A stretch of DNA of 28,137 nt from JAJZIH01 sp021785265 (GTDB lineage Bacteria; Pseudomonadota; Gammaproteobacteria; JAKAQQ01): assembly GCA_027338645.1 (NCBI GenBank), contig DAHWSH010000035.1, positions 1 to 28,137 of the forward strand, given 5' to 3'. Shown in pieces: positions 1 through 8,234 of the stretch (positions are counted from its first letter, which is position 1; the number at the start of each line of letters is the position of its first letter). A program made the position numbers and the translations under genes. The notes below the pieces were generated by a model, which searched no databases, had not been told where the DNA came from, and was given only the letters and a program-made list of their open reading frames with translations.

Positions 1-659
1 CCCGCGAAGGTGAGGAGAGGCCGCGGCCGGAAAGGACGCCCCATGGGCGTGATCCGGATATCGAGGAGCTGAACCCCCGTTTTCCCGAGTGCCGCGCAGG
101 CGTGACGGGCCAGGCCCGCCAGCTCGTGGAGGCCCTTGAGCATGAGCCCATGGCGGATCCTCGCACTGCCGACCGGTTCGTAACGGGCATTGGAAACCGC
201 AAGCCGCTTTTCCAAGAGCGCGAGCAGTCGACCTATCCGTTTGCCATGGGTCGATTCCAGAGTGAGCACATCCGTCGCCTGCCACTCGGTGATTCGTCCG
301 TGCGCCCAGGCGACCGGTCGGGTCGTGAGCCCGCTCGTATGAAAACGAAGCCAGCGCCCCGCCTGATGACGGATGGTACCGACCGCCCAGACGAGTTTGC
401 GATTTGCGAGACGGTCGGCCACCACGGGACTCCCGGCGCGTCCGGAGGCATGGAGATCCACCCGGATGCGGGAGTGGACGCGAGAGGTGACATGGATCGA
501 GAAGTGAAGGAGTGTCCCCGTTCCGGAGGTTTGCGGGGCGGAAGCCCGGGCCACCGGGATGAGAAGGCACAGAGCCAGGATGCCGGGCGTCATCCAAGGC
601 CGTCCGGAACTGCCGGCCGCCGCGAGCGGAGCGAGACGCTCTGCCATCTCTCGTCCCAT
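1..659 (-). CDS. SIMPL-domain (DUF541) secreted protein, 3' end beyond window
   Basis: The minus strand is open from an ATG at 659 to the left edge: 219 codons with no stop, so the C-terminus is missing. Residues 23-41 (MTPGILALCLLIPVARASA) form a hydrophobic segment ending in an AxA-like cleavage site, indicating export to the periplasm. The mature part contains GRITEWQATDVLTLES followed about ten residues later by LLALLEKRLAVSNARY. I recognise this as the core pattern of proteobacterial SIMPL/DUF541 proteins, whose function is poorly defined (envelope-associated). The start is uncertain: ATG at 659, at 647 (preceded by GGGACGAGAG) or at 593, which would give the tightest signal peptide. It is transcribed divergently from the dcw cluster. 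The family call rests on pattern memory, not a search. Confidence 0.72.
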   Translation of the reverse strand, partial: MGREMAERLAPLAAAGSSGRPWMTPGILALCLLIPVARASAPQTSGTGTLLHFSIHVTSRVHSRIRVDLHASGRAGSPVVADRLANRKLVWAVGTIRHQAGRWLRFHTSGLTTRPVAWAHGRITEWQATDVLTLESTHGKRIGRLLALLEKRLAVSNARYEPVGSARIRHGLMLKGLHELAGLARHACAALGKTGVQLLDIRITPMGRPFRPRPLLTFA

Positions 660-679
660 GATCGTCAGTCTAGACGATC
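660..679. promoter_or_regulatory. Inverted repeat just upstream of the SIMPL gene
   Basis: GATCGTC at 660-666 and GACGATC at 673-679 are perfect 7-base complementary arms around a 6-base centre. They lie directly upstream of the minus-strand start at 659, or in the leader if a later start is used. The position fits an operator or an mRNA leader hairpin. No T-run follows, so a terminator is unlikely. No regulator can be named. Confidence 0.35.
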
Positions 680-798
680 CTTCGTCCTGAAACACCGGGG
701 GGTGAGCCTTGATCGGGCCGGGCATCGCGCGGGGGGCGCGCGTTTCCCCCGGTTTCCTGTCCTGTTTTTTGCAGTCCTTTTAAGGGCTTCCCGAGGCT

Positions 799-838
799 AT
801 TCTTTAAGTTAATGATTTATGAAGTAAAAAATTAAAGC
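799..838. promoter_or_regulatory. AT-rich patch in the divergent region, candidate promoter/UP element
   Basis: About 40 bases here are mostly A and T (for example TTTAAGTTAATGATTTATG and GTAAAAAATTAAAG), a sharp break in GC-rich surroundings. It lies between the divergent SIMPL and mraZ genes, 50-90 bases upstream of the MraZ-type repeats. This is the composition expected of promoter DNA or an UP element, but I cannot pair a convincing -35 with a -10 on either strand. Direction is not assigned. Confidence 0.35.
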
Positions 839-889
839 TCGCCAAAGCCTGTCCAAGTCGTGTCCCAGCCGGGTGCGGGGGACTTGCGC

Positions 890-915
890 TGTGGTAAAAA
901 GTGGTAAAAACTGGG
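890..915 (+). promoter_or_regulatory. MraZ-type operator: three direct repeats at 10-base spacing
   Basis: The 10-mer GTGGTAAAAA occurs twice in tandem (891-900, 901-910) and is followed in the same phase by CTGGG (911-915), so GTGG/TGGG cores recur every 10 bases. MraZ proteins are known to bind tandem TGGG/GTGG-like boxes with about 5-base spacers in front of their own gene. The array lies 24-49 bases upstream of the mraZ start. TAAAAA at 905-910 could also act as a weak -10 (preceded by TGG), so MraZ binding would occlude the promoter. The match to the operator family is by pattern, and the promoter overlap is inferred. Confidence 0.7.
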
Positions 916-938
916 CGCAAAGATCTCTGGAGCCGGCT

Positions 939-1394
939 TTGTATCGGGGTGTCAATCAGGTCGCGCTGGACGAGAAGGGGCGGTTTTCGATCCCGACCCG
1001 TTACCGTCGGATTCTGGCCGAAGCCTGTGCCGGCCATTTCGTATTCACGGTCGATCGTGACGAGTGCCTTCTGCTCTACCCGCAACCCGAGTGGGAAACG
1101 GTCGAGAACCAGCTCGCGAACCTGCCGAACCTCGCCCCCCAGACCCGACACCTGCAACGCCTGCTCCTGGGGCATGCCACGGAGGTGTCCATGGATTCAC
1201 ATGGGCGTCTTCTGGTCCCCCCTCCGTTGCGTGCGTTTGCCCGGCTGGACCATCGCACGGTTTTGATCGGGCAGGGCAACAAGTTCGAGCTCTGGGATGA
1301 GACGCGCTGGGACGATCACCGGCGGGTCTGGCTCGCCGAAGCGCCTGGGCCGGGATCCGAGCTGCCCGCCGACCTGCTCAATCTCAGGCTATGA
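939..1394 (+). CDS. mraZ: Transcriptional regulator MraZ
   Basis: A 151-residue protein, close to the usual length of about 150. It begins MYRGVNQVALDEKGR, the standard N-terminus of the family, so I take the TTG at 939 as the start. GGAG at 929-932 lies 6 bases upstream. An in-frame GTG further upstream at 873 would add 22 residues unlike any MraZ and would span the operator. It has two AbrB-like swapped-hairpin halves, each with the DxxGR motif (D11-R15 and D86-R90). MraZ forms ring-shaped oligomers that bind repeats in front of the dcw operon and repress it. It is the first gene of the cluster, 12 bases before rsmH, and probably autoregulated through the repeats at 890-915. Confidence 0.93.
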   Translation: MYRGVNQVALDEKGRFSIPTRYRRILAEACAGHFVFTVDRDECLLLYPQPEWETVENQLANLPNLAPQTRHLQRLLLGHATEVSMDSHGRLLVPPPLRAFARLDHRTVLIGQGNKFELWDETRWDDHRRVWLAEAPGPGSELPADLLNLRL

Positions 1395-1406
1395 GGCGGC
1401 AAGACC

Positions 1407-2312
1407 GTGGAAACCCCGCATGTTCCGGTCCTCGCCGACGAGGTGGTCCGCTGGCTCGTTCGGGAACCCAACGGAACCTATGTCGATGCCACCTACGGCC
1501 GCGGCGGCCATGCCCGGGCCCTCTTGGAATCCTTGGGAGCCGCCGGACGTCTCATCGTGGCCGATCGCGATCCTGTGGCCGTGGCCCATGCCCGGCAGGC
1601 GCTGGGTATGGAGAGGCGATGTTCGATCTGCGAAGGACGGTTTTCGCAGCTCGGGCGTTGGCTCCAGGCTGAAACCGTGACCGGGAAAGTGGATGGCATC
1701 CTGTTCGACCTCGGCGTCTCCTCTCCGCAACTCGATGATCCCCAGCGCGGGTTTTCATTCCAGTCCGAAGGTCCCCTCGACATGCGGATGGATTCAGAGG
1801 GGGTGACGGCCGCCGAGTGGCTCATGCGGACGCCTGTTCTGGAAATCGAGCGAGTGCTCGCCGAGTGGGGAGAGGAACGCTATGCACGGCGCATTGCACG
1901 GGCCATCGGTGAGGAACGACGCCGGCCCGGATCCTGGACGACCCGCCGCCTCGCGGACCTCGTGAGCCGGGTGGTGCCGCATCACGAACGCCGTCGACAC
2001 CCGGCGACCCGGACTTTCCTGGCCCTGCGCATCGCGGTCAACCACGAACTCGATGAACTCCGTGCGGCTTTGCCCCAGGCGGCCCGAGCGTTGCGTCCGG
2101 GCGGCCGCCTGGCGGTCGTGAGCTTCCATTCACTGGAGGACCGGATCGTCAAGCGCTTCATGAAGGGAGCCGAAACCGCTTATCCCCCCGCAGCGGATCC
2201 CGTCCCCTCCCTGCGTCCGCTCACAGATCCCCTCCGCCCGTCTCCGACCGAATGTCGGATCAACCCCCGTGCCCGCAGTGCTCTCCTGCGGGTGGCCGAG
2301 CGGCTCCCGTGA
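1407..2312 (+). CDS. rsmH: 16S rRNA (cytosine(1402)-N4)-methyltransferase RsmH (MraW)
   Basis: 301 residues, near the family norm of about 310. It uses SAM to methylate N4 of C1402 in the 16S rRNA P-site region. The SAM-binding loop is visible as DATYGRGGHA (residues 27-36). LFDLGVSSPQLDDPQRGFSF and the C-terminal AVVSFHSLEDRIVKRFM are hallmark segments. The start is GTG at 1407, giving METPHVPVLADEVV, which fits the family. Ribosome-binding potential is modest (AGGCGG about 7 bases away). Its stop overlaps the proposed ftsL start (GTGA at 2309-2312), implying translational coupling. Confidence 0.96.
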   Translation: METPHVPVLADEVVRWLVREPNGTYVDATYGRGGHARALLESLGAAGRLIVADRDPVAVAHARQALGMERRCSICEGRFSQLGRWLQAETVTGKVDGILFDLGVSSPQLDDPQRGFSFQSEGPLDMRMDSEGVTAAEWLMRTPVLEIERVLAEWGEERYARRIARAIGEERRRPGSWTTRRLADLVSRVVPHHERRRHPATRTFLALRIAVNHELDELRAALPQAARALRPGGRLAVVSFHSLEDRIVKRFMKGAETAYPPAADPVPSLRPLTDPLRPSPTECRINPRARSALLRVAERLP

Positions 2313-2581
2313 CCGTGTCCCGGCTCGTCACCGCCGCGCTCGCGATCCTGCTCTTTGCCAGCGCGCTGCTCGTCGTCCAGGCGACCTATGAGCACCGGAG
2401 CCGCCTGGCCCAGCTGTTTCAGCTGAAAAGCGTCCACCACATCGAGGAAGCGCGGCGCATGCAGCTTCTCCTGCAGCAGGGCACGCTCACCAACCATGCA
2501 CGGATTGCCCGTCTGGCCCATCTCAGGTTCGGCATGCACCCCCCCCATCATGTCCAACTCATCATCGTGGGGCACCGGTGA
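2309..2581 (+). CDS. ftsL: Cell division protein FtsL
   Basis: A 90-residue bitopic membrane protein: a very short cytoplasmic tail, a transmembrane helix at residues 5-24, then a heptad-like helix (about 30-66) typical of the FtsL coiled coil that pairs with FtsB and binds FtsQ. FtsL sequences diverge strongly, so the call rests mainly on size, topology and position between rsmH and ftsI. I chose GTG at 2309 because it overlaps the rsmH stop as GTGA, as at other junctions here. An in-frame ATG at 2252 would give 109 residues with a longer proline/cysteine-rich tail inside rsmH. The 3' end overlaps ftsI by GTGA. Confidence 0.85.
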   Translation: MTVSRLVTAALAILLFASALLVVQATYEHRSRLAQLFQLKSVHHIEEARRMQLLLQQGTLTNHARIARLAHLRFGMHPPHHVQLIIVGHR

Positions 2582-4293
2582 AAACGCCTCCCCAACCGCC
2601 GCCGAGCCGCTTCCGCTGGCTCTTCGTGATCGGGATGTTCGGCCTGGCCACGGGCGGACTGTTTTTTCGGGCCGCCTGGCTCGACGGGGCGGACCGACGC
2701 TTCCTCATGCGCCAGGCCATGGAACGCTCGCTCCGCATCCTGACCCTCCCGGCCCATCGCGGCCTCATCGTCGATCGCAACGGCCACCCGCTCGCGGTCA
2801 GCGCTCCGGTGGATGATCTCTGTCTCGACCCACGAGTCTTCATCCACGAGCGAGCCGATTGGTCCGAGCTGGCCTCGCTTCTCGGCTGGCCGGAATCCCG
2901 ACTCGCCCGCGACGTCGAATCCTCCCGACACCTGTATTTCCTCTACCTCCGGCGGAACATGGATCCCTTTCAGGCCGAAACGCTCCTGAACCGGGGGATC
3001 CCGGGTGTCTTTCTCGTGCCGGCCGACAAGCGTTTCTATCCGGCCGGTGCGATTGCCGCCCAGCTCGTCGGCTATACCAACATCGATGATCACGGTGCCG
3101 GCGGTCTCGAGCTCGAGTTCAACCGCTGGCTCGAGGGCCATGACGGCCGCATGGAGGTGATCCAGAACGGACTCGGCCAGACCGTGAGCGTGGCGCGCAT
3201 CCTGCGTCGTCCGGAGCCCGGTCACCGCTTGCGGACCAGCATCGACTTGAGGCTTCAGTACCTGGCGTACCGGGCTTTGCGCAAGGAGATCCGGAAGGAG
3301 GGGGCCCGGTCCGGCTCGGTGGTCGTGGTCAACCCCAAGACCGGGGAGATCCTGGCCATGGTGAGCCTGCCGTCCTTCAATCCGAACAACCGGGCGGACT
3401 TTCTTCCGGACGACATGCGGGCGCGCGCCGCCACCGACATGTTCGAGCCCGGCTCGTCCTTCAAGCCGTTCACCATTTCCGCCGCCCTGGCCAGCGGCCG
3501 CTATGAACCCTGGAGCCTCATCAATACCGACCACGGGGTGTTCCGGGTTGGTGACTACACCATCCGTGACGATGCCGACTGGGGGGTCATCGATCTCACC
3601 ACCCTGCTCGAAAAATCGAGCAACGTCGGGGCTGCCAAGATCGCCCTTTCCCTGCCGCGTCATTTCCTCTGGCAGGCCTACCGCGATTTCGGATTCGGGC
3701 AGACTACGGGAACGGGATTCCCCGGCGAGGCGTCGGGGATTCTCCACCGCTGGTTTGAATGGCCGCCTGCCGCGCATGCGGCGATCGCCTATGGCTATGG
3801 GGTCTCGGTGACCGCCCTCGAGCTGGCCCGTGCCTATTCGGTCCTGGCCGACGGCGGGATCCGCCGCCCGCTCACCTTTCTCGCCCTGAGGCGGCCTCCC
3901 CAGGGCCACCGCGTGATCAGTGCCCATCTGGCAAAGACCCTGCGGACCATGCTCGAGACCGTCGTGTCCCCGGCCGGTACGGGATTTCTCGCCCAGATTC
4001 CCTACTACCGGGTGGCCGGGAAGACGGGAACGGCCCGCTTGTTCCTTCACGGCCACTACTCGCGCCGCGTCTACAACTCGGTCTTTGCCGGGATGGCACC
4101 GGCCGGTCATCCGCGTTTTGTCGTGATCGTGATCGTCAAACACGCCCTCAAAGCCTACTTCGGCGGGCTGATCGCCGCACCGGTTTTCGCCAAGGTCATG
4201 CAAAGCGCGCTTCGTCTCTACGGGGTTCCCCCTTCCCACTGGCCGAGGCGGACCCCTCCCATCCTCTTGGACGCTCGAGCACCGGTAACCTGA
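2578..4293 (+). CDS. ftsI: Peptidoglycan D,D-transpeptidase FtsI (PBP3)
   Basis: A 571-residue class B penicillin-binding protein that cross-links septal peptidoglycan with FtsW. A transmembrane helix lies at residues 13-33. The pedestal/dimerisation domain follows, with the RGLIVDRNG segment (61-69). The transpeptidase domain has all three active-site motifs: SSFK (nucleophile S293, K296), SSN (347-349) and KTG (482-484). The start is GTG at 2578, overlapping the ftsL stop. It is complete at the usual length, with no disrupted motif, and lies one base before murE. Confidence 0.97.
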   Translation: MKTPPQPPPSRFRWLFVIGMFGLATGGLFFRAAWLDGADRRFLMRQAMERSLRILTLPAHRGLIVDRNGHPLAVSAPVDDLCLDPRVFIHERADWSELASLLGWPESRLARDVESSRHLYFLYLRRNMDPFQAETLLNRGIPGVFLVPADKRFYPAGAIAAQLVGYTNIDDHGAGGLELEFNRWLEGHDGRMEVIQNGLGQTVSVARILRRPEPGHRLRTSIDLRLQYLAYRALRKEIRKEGARSGSVVVVNPKTGEILAMVSLPSFNPNNRADFLPDDMRARAATDMFEPGSSFKPFTISAALASGRYEPWSLINTDHGVFRVGDYTIRDDADWGVIDLTTLLEKSSNVGAAKIALSLPRHFLWQAYRDFGFGQTTGTGFPGEASGILHRWFEWPPAAHAAIAYGYGVSVTALELARAYSVLADGGIRRPLTFLALRRPPQGHRVISAHLAKTLRTMLETVVSPAGTGFLAQIPYYRVAGKTGTARLFLHGHYSRRVYNSVFAGMAPAGHPRFVVIVIVKHALKAYFGGLIAAPVFAKVMQSALRLYGVPPSHWPRRTPPILLDARAPVT

Positions 4294-4294
4294 G

Positions 4295-5782
4295 ATGCCG
4301 CCCGCCCCCCACCTTCCTGACTGCCTCGAAGGGTTCACGACGGATCCGGTGCCCGATCTCGCGGTGACCGGACTGACGCTCGACAGCCGGTCGGTCAGTC
4401 CCGGAACGGTTTTCCTGGCGATCAGGGGCAGTCGGCAGCATGGCCTGGAGTATCTCGACGAGGCCCGGGCCCGGGGGGCCGTGGCCGTGGTGTACGAGCC
4501 GGTCCCCGGACACGACAGGCCCACCGGACTGCCGGCTCTCGCGGTGGCGGGCCTGGGGCAGCACGTGGGAGAGATCGCCGCCCGCTTCTACGGGCACCCG
4601 AGTTCGGCCCTCTGGCTTGCGGCCGTGACCGGAACCAATGGCAAGACCTCGGTCGCCTGGTTTCTGGCCCAGGCCTTGGAGGGCTTCGGGGTGCCTTCGG
4701 CTTATCTCGGTACACTCGGTGCCGGACCGGTGGGACGGCTCGAGCCGCACGACCGGACGACTCCGGACCCGGTCTTCCTGCAGGCGACCTGGGCCCATTG
4801 GCGGGACCTGGGCCTTGAGGCCGTGGCCCTCGAGGCTTCATCCCATGCTTTGGACCAGGGTCGACTCTTGGGAACCCGCCTCGATTTCGGCCTCTTTACG
4901 AACCTCACGCCGGAGCATCTGGATTACCACCGGGATCTCGCGGCCTATCGTGCAGCCAAAGCCCGCCTGTTTACCGATTTTCCGCTGCGCGGAGCCGTCT
5001 TCAACGTGGGCGATGAGACGGGACGCGGGTGGGCCGAAGGATCCCTCGGCCCCGAGCATCGGCTCCGCGTGGCTTGCGACCCGGAACCCGGGTGGGCCGT
5101 GGATCTCTCGATCCGCCGGGGGATTCGGCAATCGACCGACGGACTCACCTTTGATCTGGCCGAAGGCCGACGGACCGCACGGGTCGCGACCCGCTTGTGG
5201 GGGCGCTTCCACCTCGAGAACCTGCTCGTCGTCGCAGGGGCTTTGCGTCTGCGTGGCTTCGACCTGGCCGAAATCGCCTCCCAACTGGGCCGACTGTGCG
5301 CGCCCCCCGGCCGGTTCGAGCGCTTTGAGGCACCGGGACGTCCGCTGGTCATTGTCGATTACGCGCATACCGAAGACGCCCTCTTCAAGGCGCTCACGTC
5401 ACTGCGCGGATACGTGTCCGGGCCCATCACGGTCGTTTTCGGGTGTGGCGGGAACCGGGATCCCTACAAGCGTCCCGTCATGGGTCGTGTGGCCGCGGCC
5501 CATGCCCAAAGGATCATCGTGACCGACGACAATCCGCGGGACGAATCACCGGAGGCGATCGCGCGCGAGATCACAAGCGGGGTGCCCCCCGGGCATTGGC
5601 TCCGCATCGAGCACGATCGCCGGGAAGCCATCCGCCTGGCCTTGGCCGTCACGGATTCGACCGGAGCCGTGCTCGTGGCCGGCAAGGGACATGAGACGGT
5701 CCAGGTCGTCGCCGGACGGGAACTGGACTGCTCCGACCGGAAAAACGTGAGCGAGCTGCTCTATGGGGAGAGCCGGCCATGA
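4295..5782 (+). CDS. murE: UDP-MurNAc-L-Ala-D-Glu:meso-diaminopimelate ligase MurE
   Basis: A 495-residue cytoplasmic Mur ligase adding the third amino acid of the peptidoglycan stem with ATP. The P-loop GTNGKTS is at residues 113-119. DNPR at 412-415 is the signature that binds meso-diaminopimelate rather than lysine. The sequence YRAAKARLF contains the lysine position that is carbamylated in this family. ATG at 4295 is one base after the ftsI stop. The end overlaps murF by ATGA, as expected in a coupled operon. Confidence 0.97.
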   Translation: MPPAPHLPDCLEGFTTDPVPDLAVTGLTLDSRSVSPGTVFLAIRGSRQHGLEYLDEARARGAVAVVYEPVPGHDRPTGLPALAVAGLGQHVGEIAARFYGHPSSALWLAAVTGTNGKTSVAWFLAQALEGFGVPSAYLGTLGAGPVGRLEPHDRTTPDPVFLQATWAHWRDLGLEAVALEASSHALDQGRLLGTRLDFGLFTNLTPEHLDYHRDLAAYRAAKARLFTDFPLRGAVFNVGDETGRGWAEGSLGPEHRLRVACDPEPGWAVDLSIRRGIRQSTDGLTFDLAEGRRTARVATRLWGRFHLENLLVVAGALRLRGFDLAEIASQLGRLCAPPGRFERFEAPGRPLVIVDYAHTEDALFKALTSLRGYVSGPITVVFGCGGNRDPYKRPVMGRVAAAHAQRIIVTDDNPRDESPEAIAREITSGVPPGHWLRIEHDRREAIRLALAVTDSTGAVLVAGKGHETVQVVAGRELDCSDRKNVSELLYGESRP

Positions 5783-7167
5783 TGGAATGGCCGCTCTCCG
5801 AGATCGCTCGGGTCGCCTCCGGCCGCTTGTGCGGATCGGACGCGTTGTGCCGGGGGCTTTCGATCGATAGCCGGACCCTGGTGCCGGGCAACCTGTTTGT
5901 CGCCCTCACCGGTCGGCTGGCCGACGGACATGACTTTGCCGAGCGGGCGCTTGCGGGCGGAGCCGGTGGGCTCCTCATCGCCGAACGGGCCAGGCTCACC
6001 CTGGAACCGGCTGTGGTGGTTCCGGATCCGCTTCGGGCCCTGGGCGAACTGGCCCGCGCCTTCCGCCGACGGCTCGGAGCACCCGTCGCGGCCATCACCG
6101 GTTCCAATGGCAAGACCACGGTCAAGGAAATGCTGGTCACGATACTGGGGACGGCAGGCCGGGTACTGGCCACCGCCGGCAACTACAACAACGAGATCGG
6201 TCTCCCGCTTACGCTCCTCAACGGAGAGGATGATCCGGATTTCGTCGTTCTCGAGCTCGGGACCAGCCGGCCGGGCGAGATCGCTTCGCTCGGCGCACTC
6301 GCAAGACCCGATCTCGCACTCGTGACCAACGCACAGGCTGCCCACCTCGAGGGACTGGGGACGATCGAGGCGGTGGCCCAGGAGAAGGGATCCCTGTACG
6401 AGGCCTTGTCGCCGGAGGGCGTGGCCATCCTGCCGGAGGAGGCTCCCCAGGCACCGGAATGGCGCCGCCGGATCGGCACGCGACGTCTCGTCAGCTTCGG
6501 CTGGGAGCGGGGGGATTTCCACTTCGCCGCTCCACCGCATTGGAATCAGGAGGATGCTTGCTGGGAAGGTCTCATTTCCACTCCGGAGGCCGTCCATCCC
6601 CTCACCCTGCACCTGATCGGTCGCCACAATCTCGTCAACGCGCTGGCCGCCACGGCGGCGGCCGCAGCCTGGAAGATCCCGCCGGCCGAGGGTCTCGAGG
6701 CCCTGGGCCGCTTTCGCGGCGTGCCACACCGCCTCGAACTCCGCCCGGGTCCCGGGCAGAACCGGATCCTGGATGATGCCTACAACGCGAATCCCCATTC
6801 CCTCCTGGCCGGCATCGAGAGCGCGCTTAGCCTGGGCGTGCCGGTCTGGCTCGCCCTGGGCGAGTTGGCTGAACTGGGTCCGACCGAAGCCGAGTGGCAT
6901 GAGCGCCTCGGAGGCGAGGCCCGCCGTCTCGGCGTGGCACGCGTCTATGCCACGGGCAGACTGATGCAGTCCTTTGTCCGGGCTTTCGGTCCGGAGGAGG
7001 GCGGATGGTTCCCGGATGGGGATGCGCTGGTCCGGGTCCTTTTGCGGGATCTCGAGGGGCAGACGGTCGTGGTTCTGGTCAAAGGATCGCACAGCGCCCG
7101 GATGGAAGCGGTGGCCGATGAGCTCAGCCAAGCGGCAAGGAGGGGCCATGCTGATCTGGTTCACTGA
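5779..7167 (+). CDS. murF: UDP-MurNAc-tripeptide:D-alanyl-D-alanine ligase MurF
   Basis: 462 residues, the usual size. It attaches the D-Ala-D-Ala dipeptide made by Ddl to the UDP-MurNAc-tripeptide, completing the pentapeptide. The ATP loop GSNGKTT lies at residues 108-114, followed by the family segment AGNYNNEIGLPLTLL. The C-terminal domain has ILDDAYNANPHSL, conserved in MurF. It starts ATG 5779 inside the murE stop (ATGA). The last 20 bases overlap the mraY start and carry the mraY ribosome-binding site. Confidence 0.97.
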   Translation: MMEWPLSEIARVASGRLCGSDALCRGLSIDSRTLVPGNLFVALTGRLADGHDFAERALAGGAGGLLIAERARLTLEPAVVVPDPLRALGELARAFRRRLGAPVAAITGSNGKTTVKEMLVTILGTAGRVLATAGNYNNEIGLPLTLLNGEDDPDFVVLELGTSRPGEIASLGALARPDLALVTNAQAAHLEGLGTIEAVAQEKGSLYEALSPEGVAILPEEAPQAPEWRRRIGTRRLVSFGWERGDFHFAAPPHWNQEDACWEGLISTPEAVHPLTLHLIGRHNLVNALAATAAAAAWKIPPAEGLEALGRFRGVPHRLELRPGPGQNRILDDAYNANPHSLLAGIESALSLGVPVWLALGELAELGPTEAEWHERLGGEARRLGVARVYATGRLMQSFVRAFGPEEGGWFPDGDALVRVLLRDLEGQTVVVLVKGSHSARMEAVADELSQAARRGHADLVH

Positions 7168-8233
7168 CTGGCTCATGCACTGGATCCCGGGATTCCGGGT
7201 CTTCCATTACCTGACCTTCAGGATCATTCTGGCCACCCTCACCTCCCTCACCCTGAGCCTTCTGATCGGCCCCTGGATGATCCACCGTCTCGACCGGCTC
7301 GGTGTCGGACAGGTCATCCGGACTCTCGGTCCTGAACAGCACCAGCGCAAGCGCGGCACGCCGACCATGGGCGGCACGCTCATCCTTCTGGCCACCCTTC
7401 TGGCCACCCTGCTCTGGGCCAATCCCGAAAACCGCTACGTCGCGCTCGCGCTGGCGACGCTCTTCATTTTCGGCCTCATCGGTGGCATCGACGACTACCT
7501 CAAGCTCGCCCGCCACTCGAGTCGGGGACTCCGGGCGCGGGACAAGTTCCTCATCCAGGGACTTGCGGCGCTCGCCATCGTGATCGCGCTCGACCTGACC
7601 GACCGGAATCCCCTGGCCAGAACCCTGCTCATCCCGTTCGTGAAGCACGCGGACGTTCCGCTCGGGACCGCGGGTTTCATTCTGTTGGGCTGGCTCGTGA
7701 TCGTGGGGACGAGCAATGCCGTGAACCTGACCGATGGACTGGACGGTCTCGCCATCATGCCGACCGTGCTCGTGGCCGGCGCCCTATCGGTTTTTGCCTA
7801 CGTGACCGGCAATTTCAAATTTGCCACTTACCTCGAGATCGCCTATCTCCCGCATGTGGGGGCTCTCGCGGTTTTCTGTGCGAGCCTCATGGGAGCCGGT
7901 GTCGGTTTTCTCTGGTTCAACACCTACCCGGCCCAGGTCTTCATGGGCGATGTGGGAGCGCTCGCCCTGGGCGCCGCCCTCGGGATCGTCGCCCTCTCCG
8001 TCCGTCAGGAACTCGTGCTCGTGCTCATGGGCGGTCTCTTCGTCATCGAGACCCTCTCGGTGATCATCCAGGTCGCCTCTTTCAAGCTCACCGGACAGCG
8101 GGTCTTCCGTATGGCGCCCCTGCACCATCACTTCGAACTCAAGGGCTGGGCCGAACCCAAGGTGATCGTCCGGTTCTGGATCATCTCCCTCATGCTCGTC
8201 CTGCTGGGGCTCGCCACCCTCAAGGTGCGTTGA
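7148..8233 (+). CDS. mraY: Phospho-MurNAc-pentapeptide transferase MraY
   Basis: 361 residues (E. coli 360), polytopic inner-membrane enzyme making lipid I from UDP-MurNAc-pentapeptide and undecaprenyl phosphate. Visible motifs: HQRKRGTPTMGG (65-76), the Mg-binding pair D115-D116 in GGIDDYLKL, NLTDGLDG (193-200), D268 in MGDVG, and HHHFELKGW near the C-terminus. The catalytic aspartates fall within one residue of the E. coli positions. I start at ATG 7148, preceded by AGGAGG at 7139-7144, which places the first 20 bases inside murF. It is complete and one base before murD. Confidence 0.97.
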   Translation: MLIWFTDWLMHWIPGFRVFHYLTFRIILATLTSLTLSLLIGPWMIHRLDRLGVGQVIRTLGPEQHQRKRGTPTMGGTLILLATLLATLLWANPENRYVALALATLFIFGLIGGIDDYLKLARHSSRGLRARDKFLIQGLAALAIVIALDLTDRNPLARTLLIPFVKHADVPLGTAGFILLGWLVIVGTSNAVNLTDGLDGLAIMPTVLVAGALSVFAYVTGNFKFATYLEIAYLPHVGALAVFCASLMGAGVGFLWFNTYPAQVFMGDVGALALGAALGIVALSVRQELVLVLMGGLFVIETLSVIIQVASFKLTGQRVFRMAPLHHHFELKGWAEPKVIVRFWIISLMLVLLGLATLKVR

Positions 8234-8234
8234 G

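Noticed and set aside
102..812. 236-aa plus-strand frame upstream of mraZ
   Set aside because: It is antisense to the SIMPL gene, which shows a signal peptide and a recognisable core. The plus frame has no domain and continues into the AT-rich control region.
2548..4524. 658-aa minus-strand frame opposite ftsI
   Set aside because: A long stop-free antisense frame produced by high G+C codon bias. No domains are visible, and ftsI on the other strand is complete with all motifs.
5761..7176. 471-aa minus-strand frame opposite murF
   Set aside because: A mirror frame of murF with no recognisable motif; the low-complexity His/Gln/Gly/Arg content is typical of GC-rich antisense frames.
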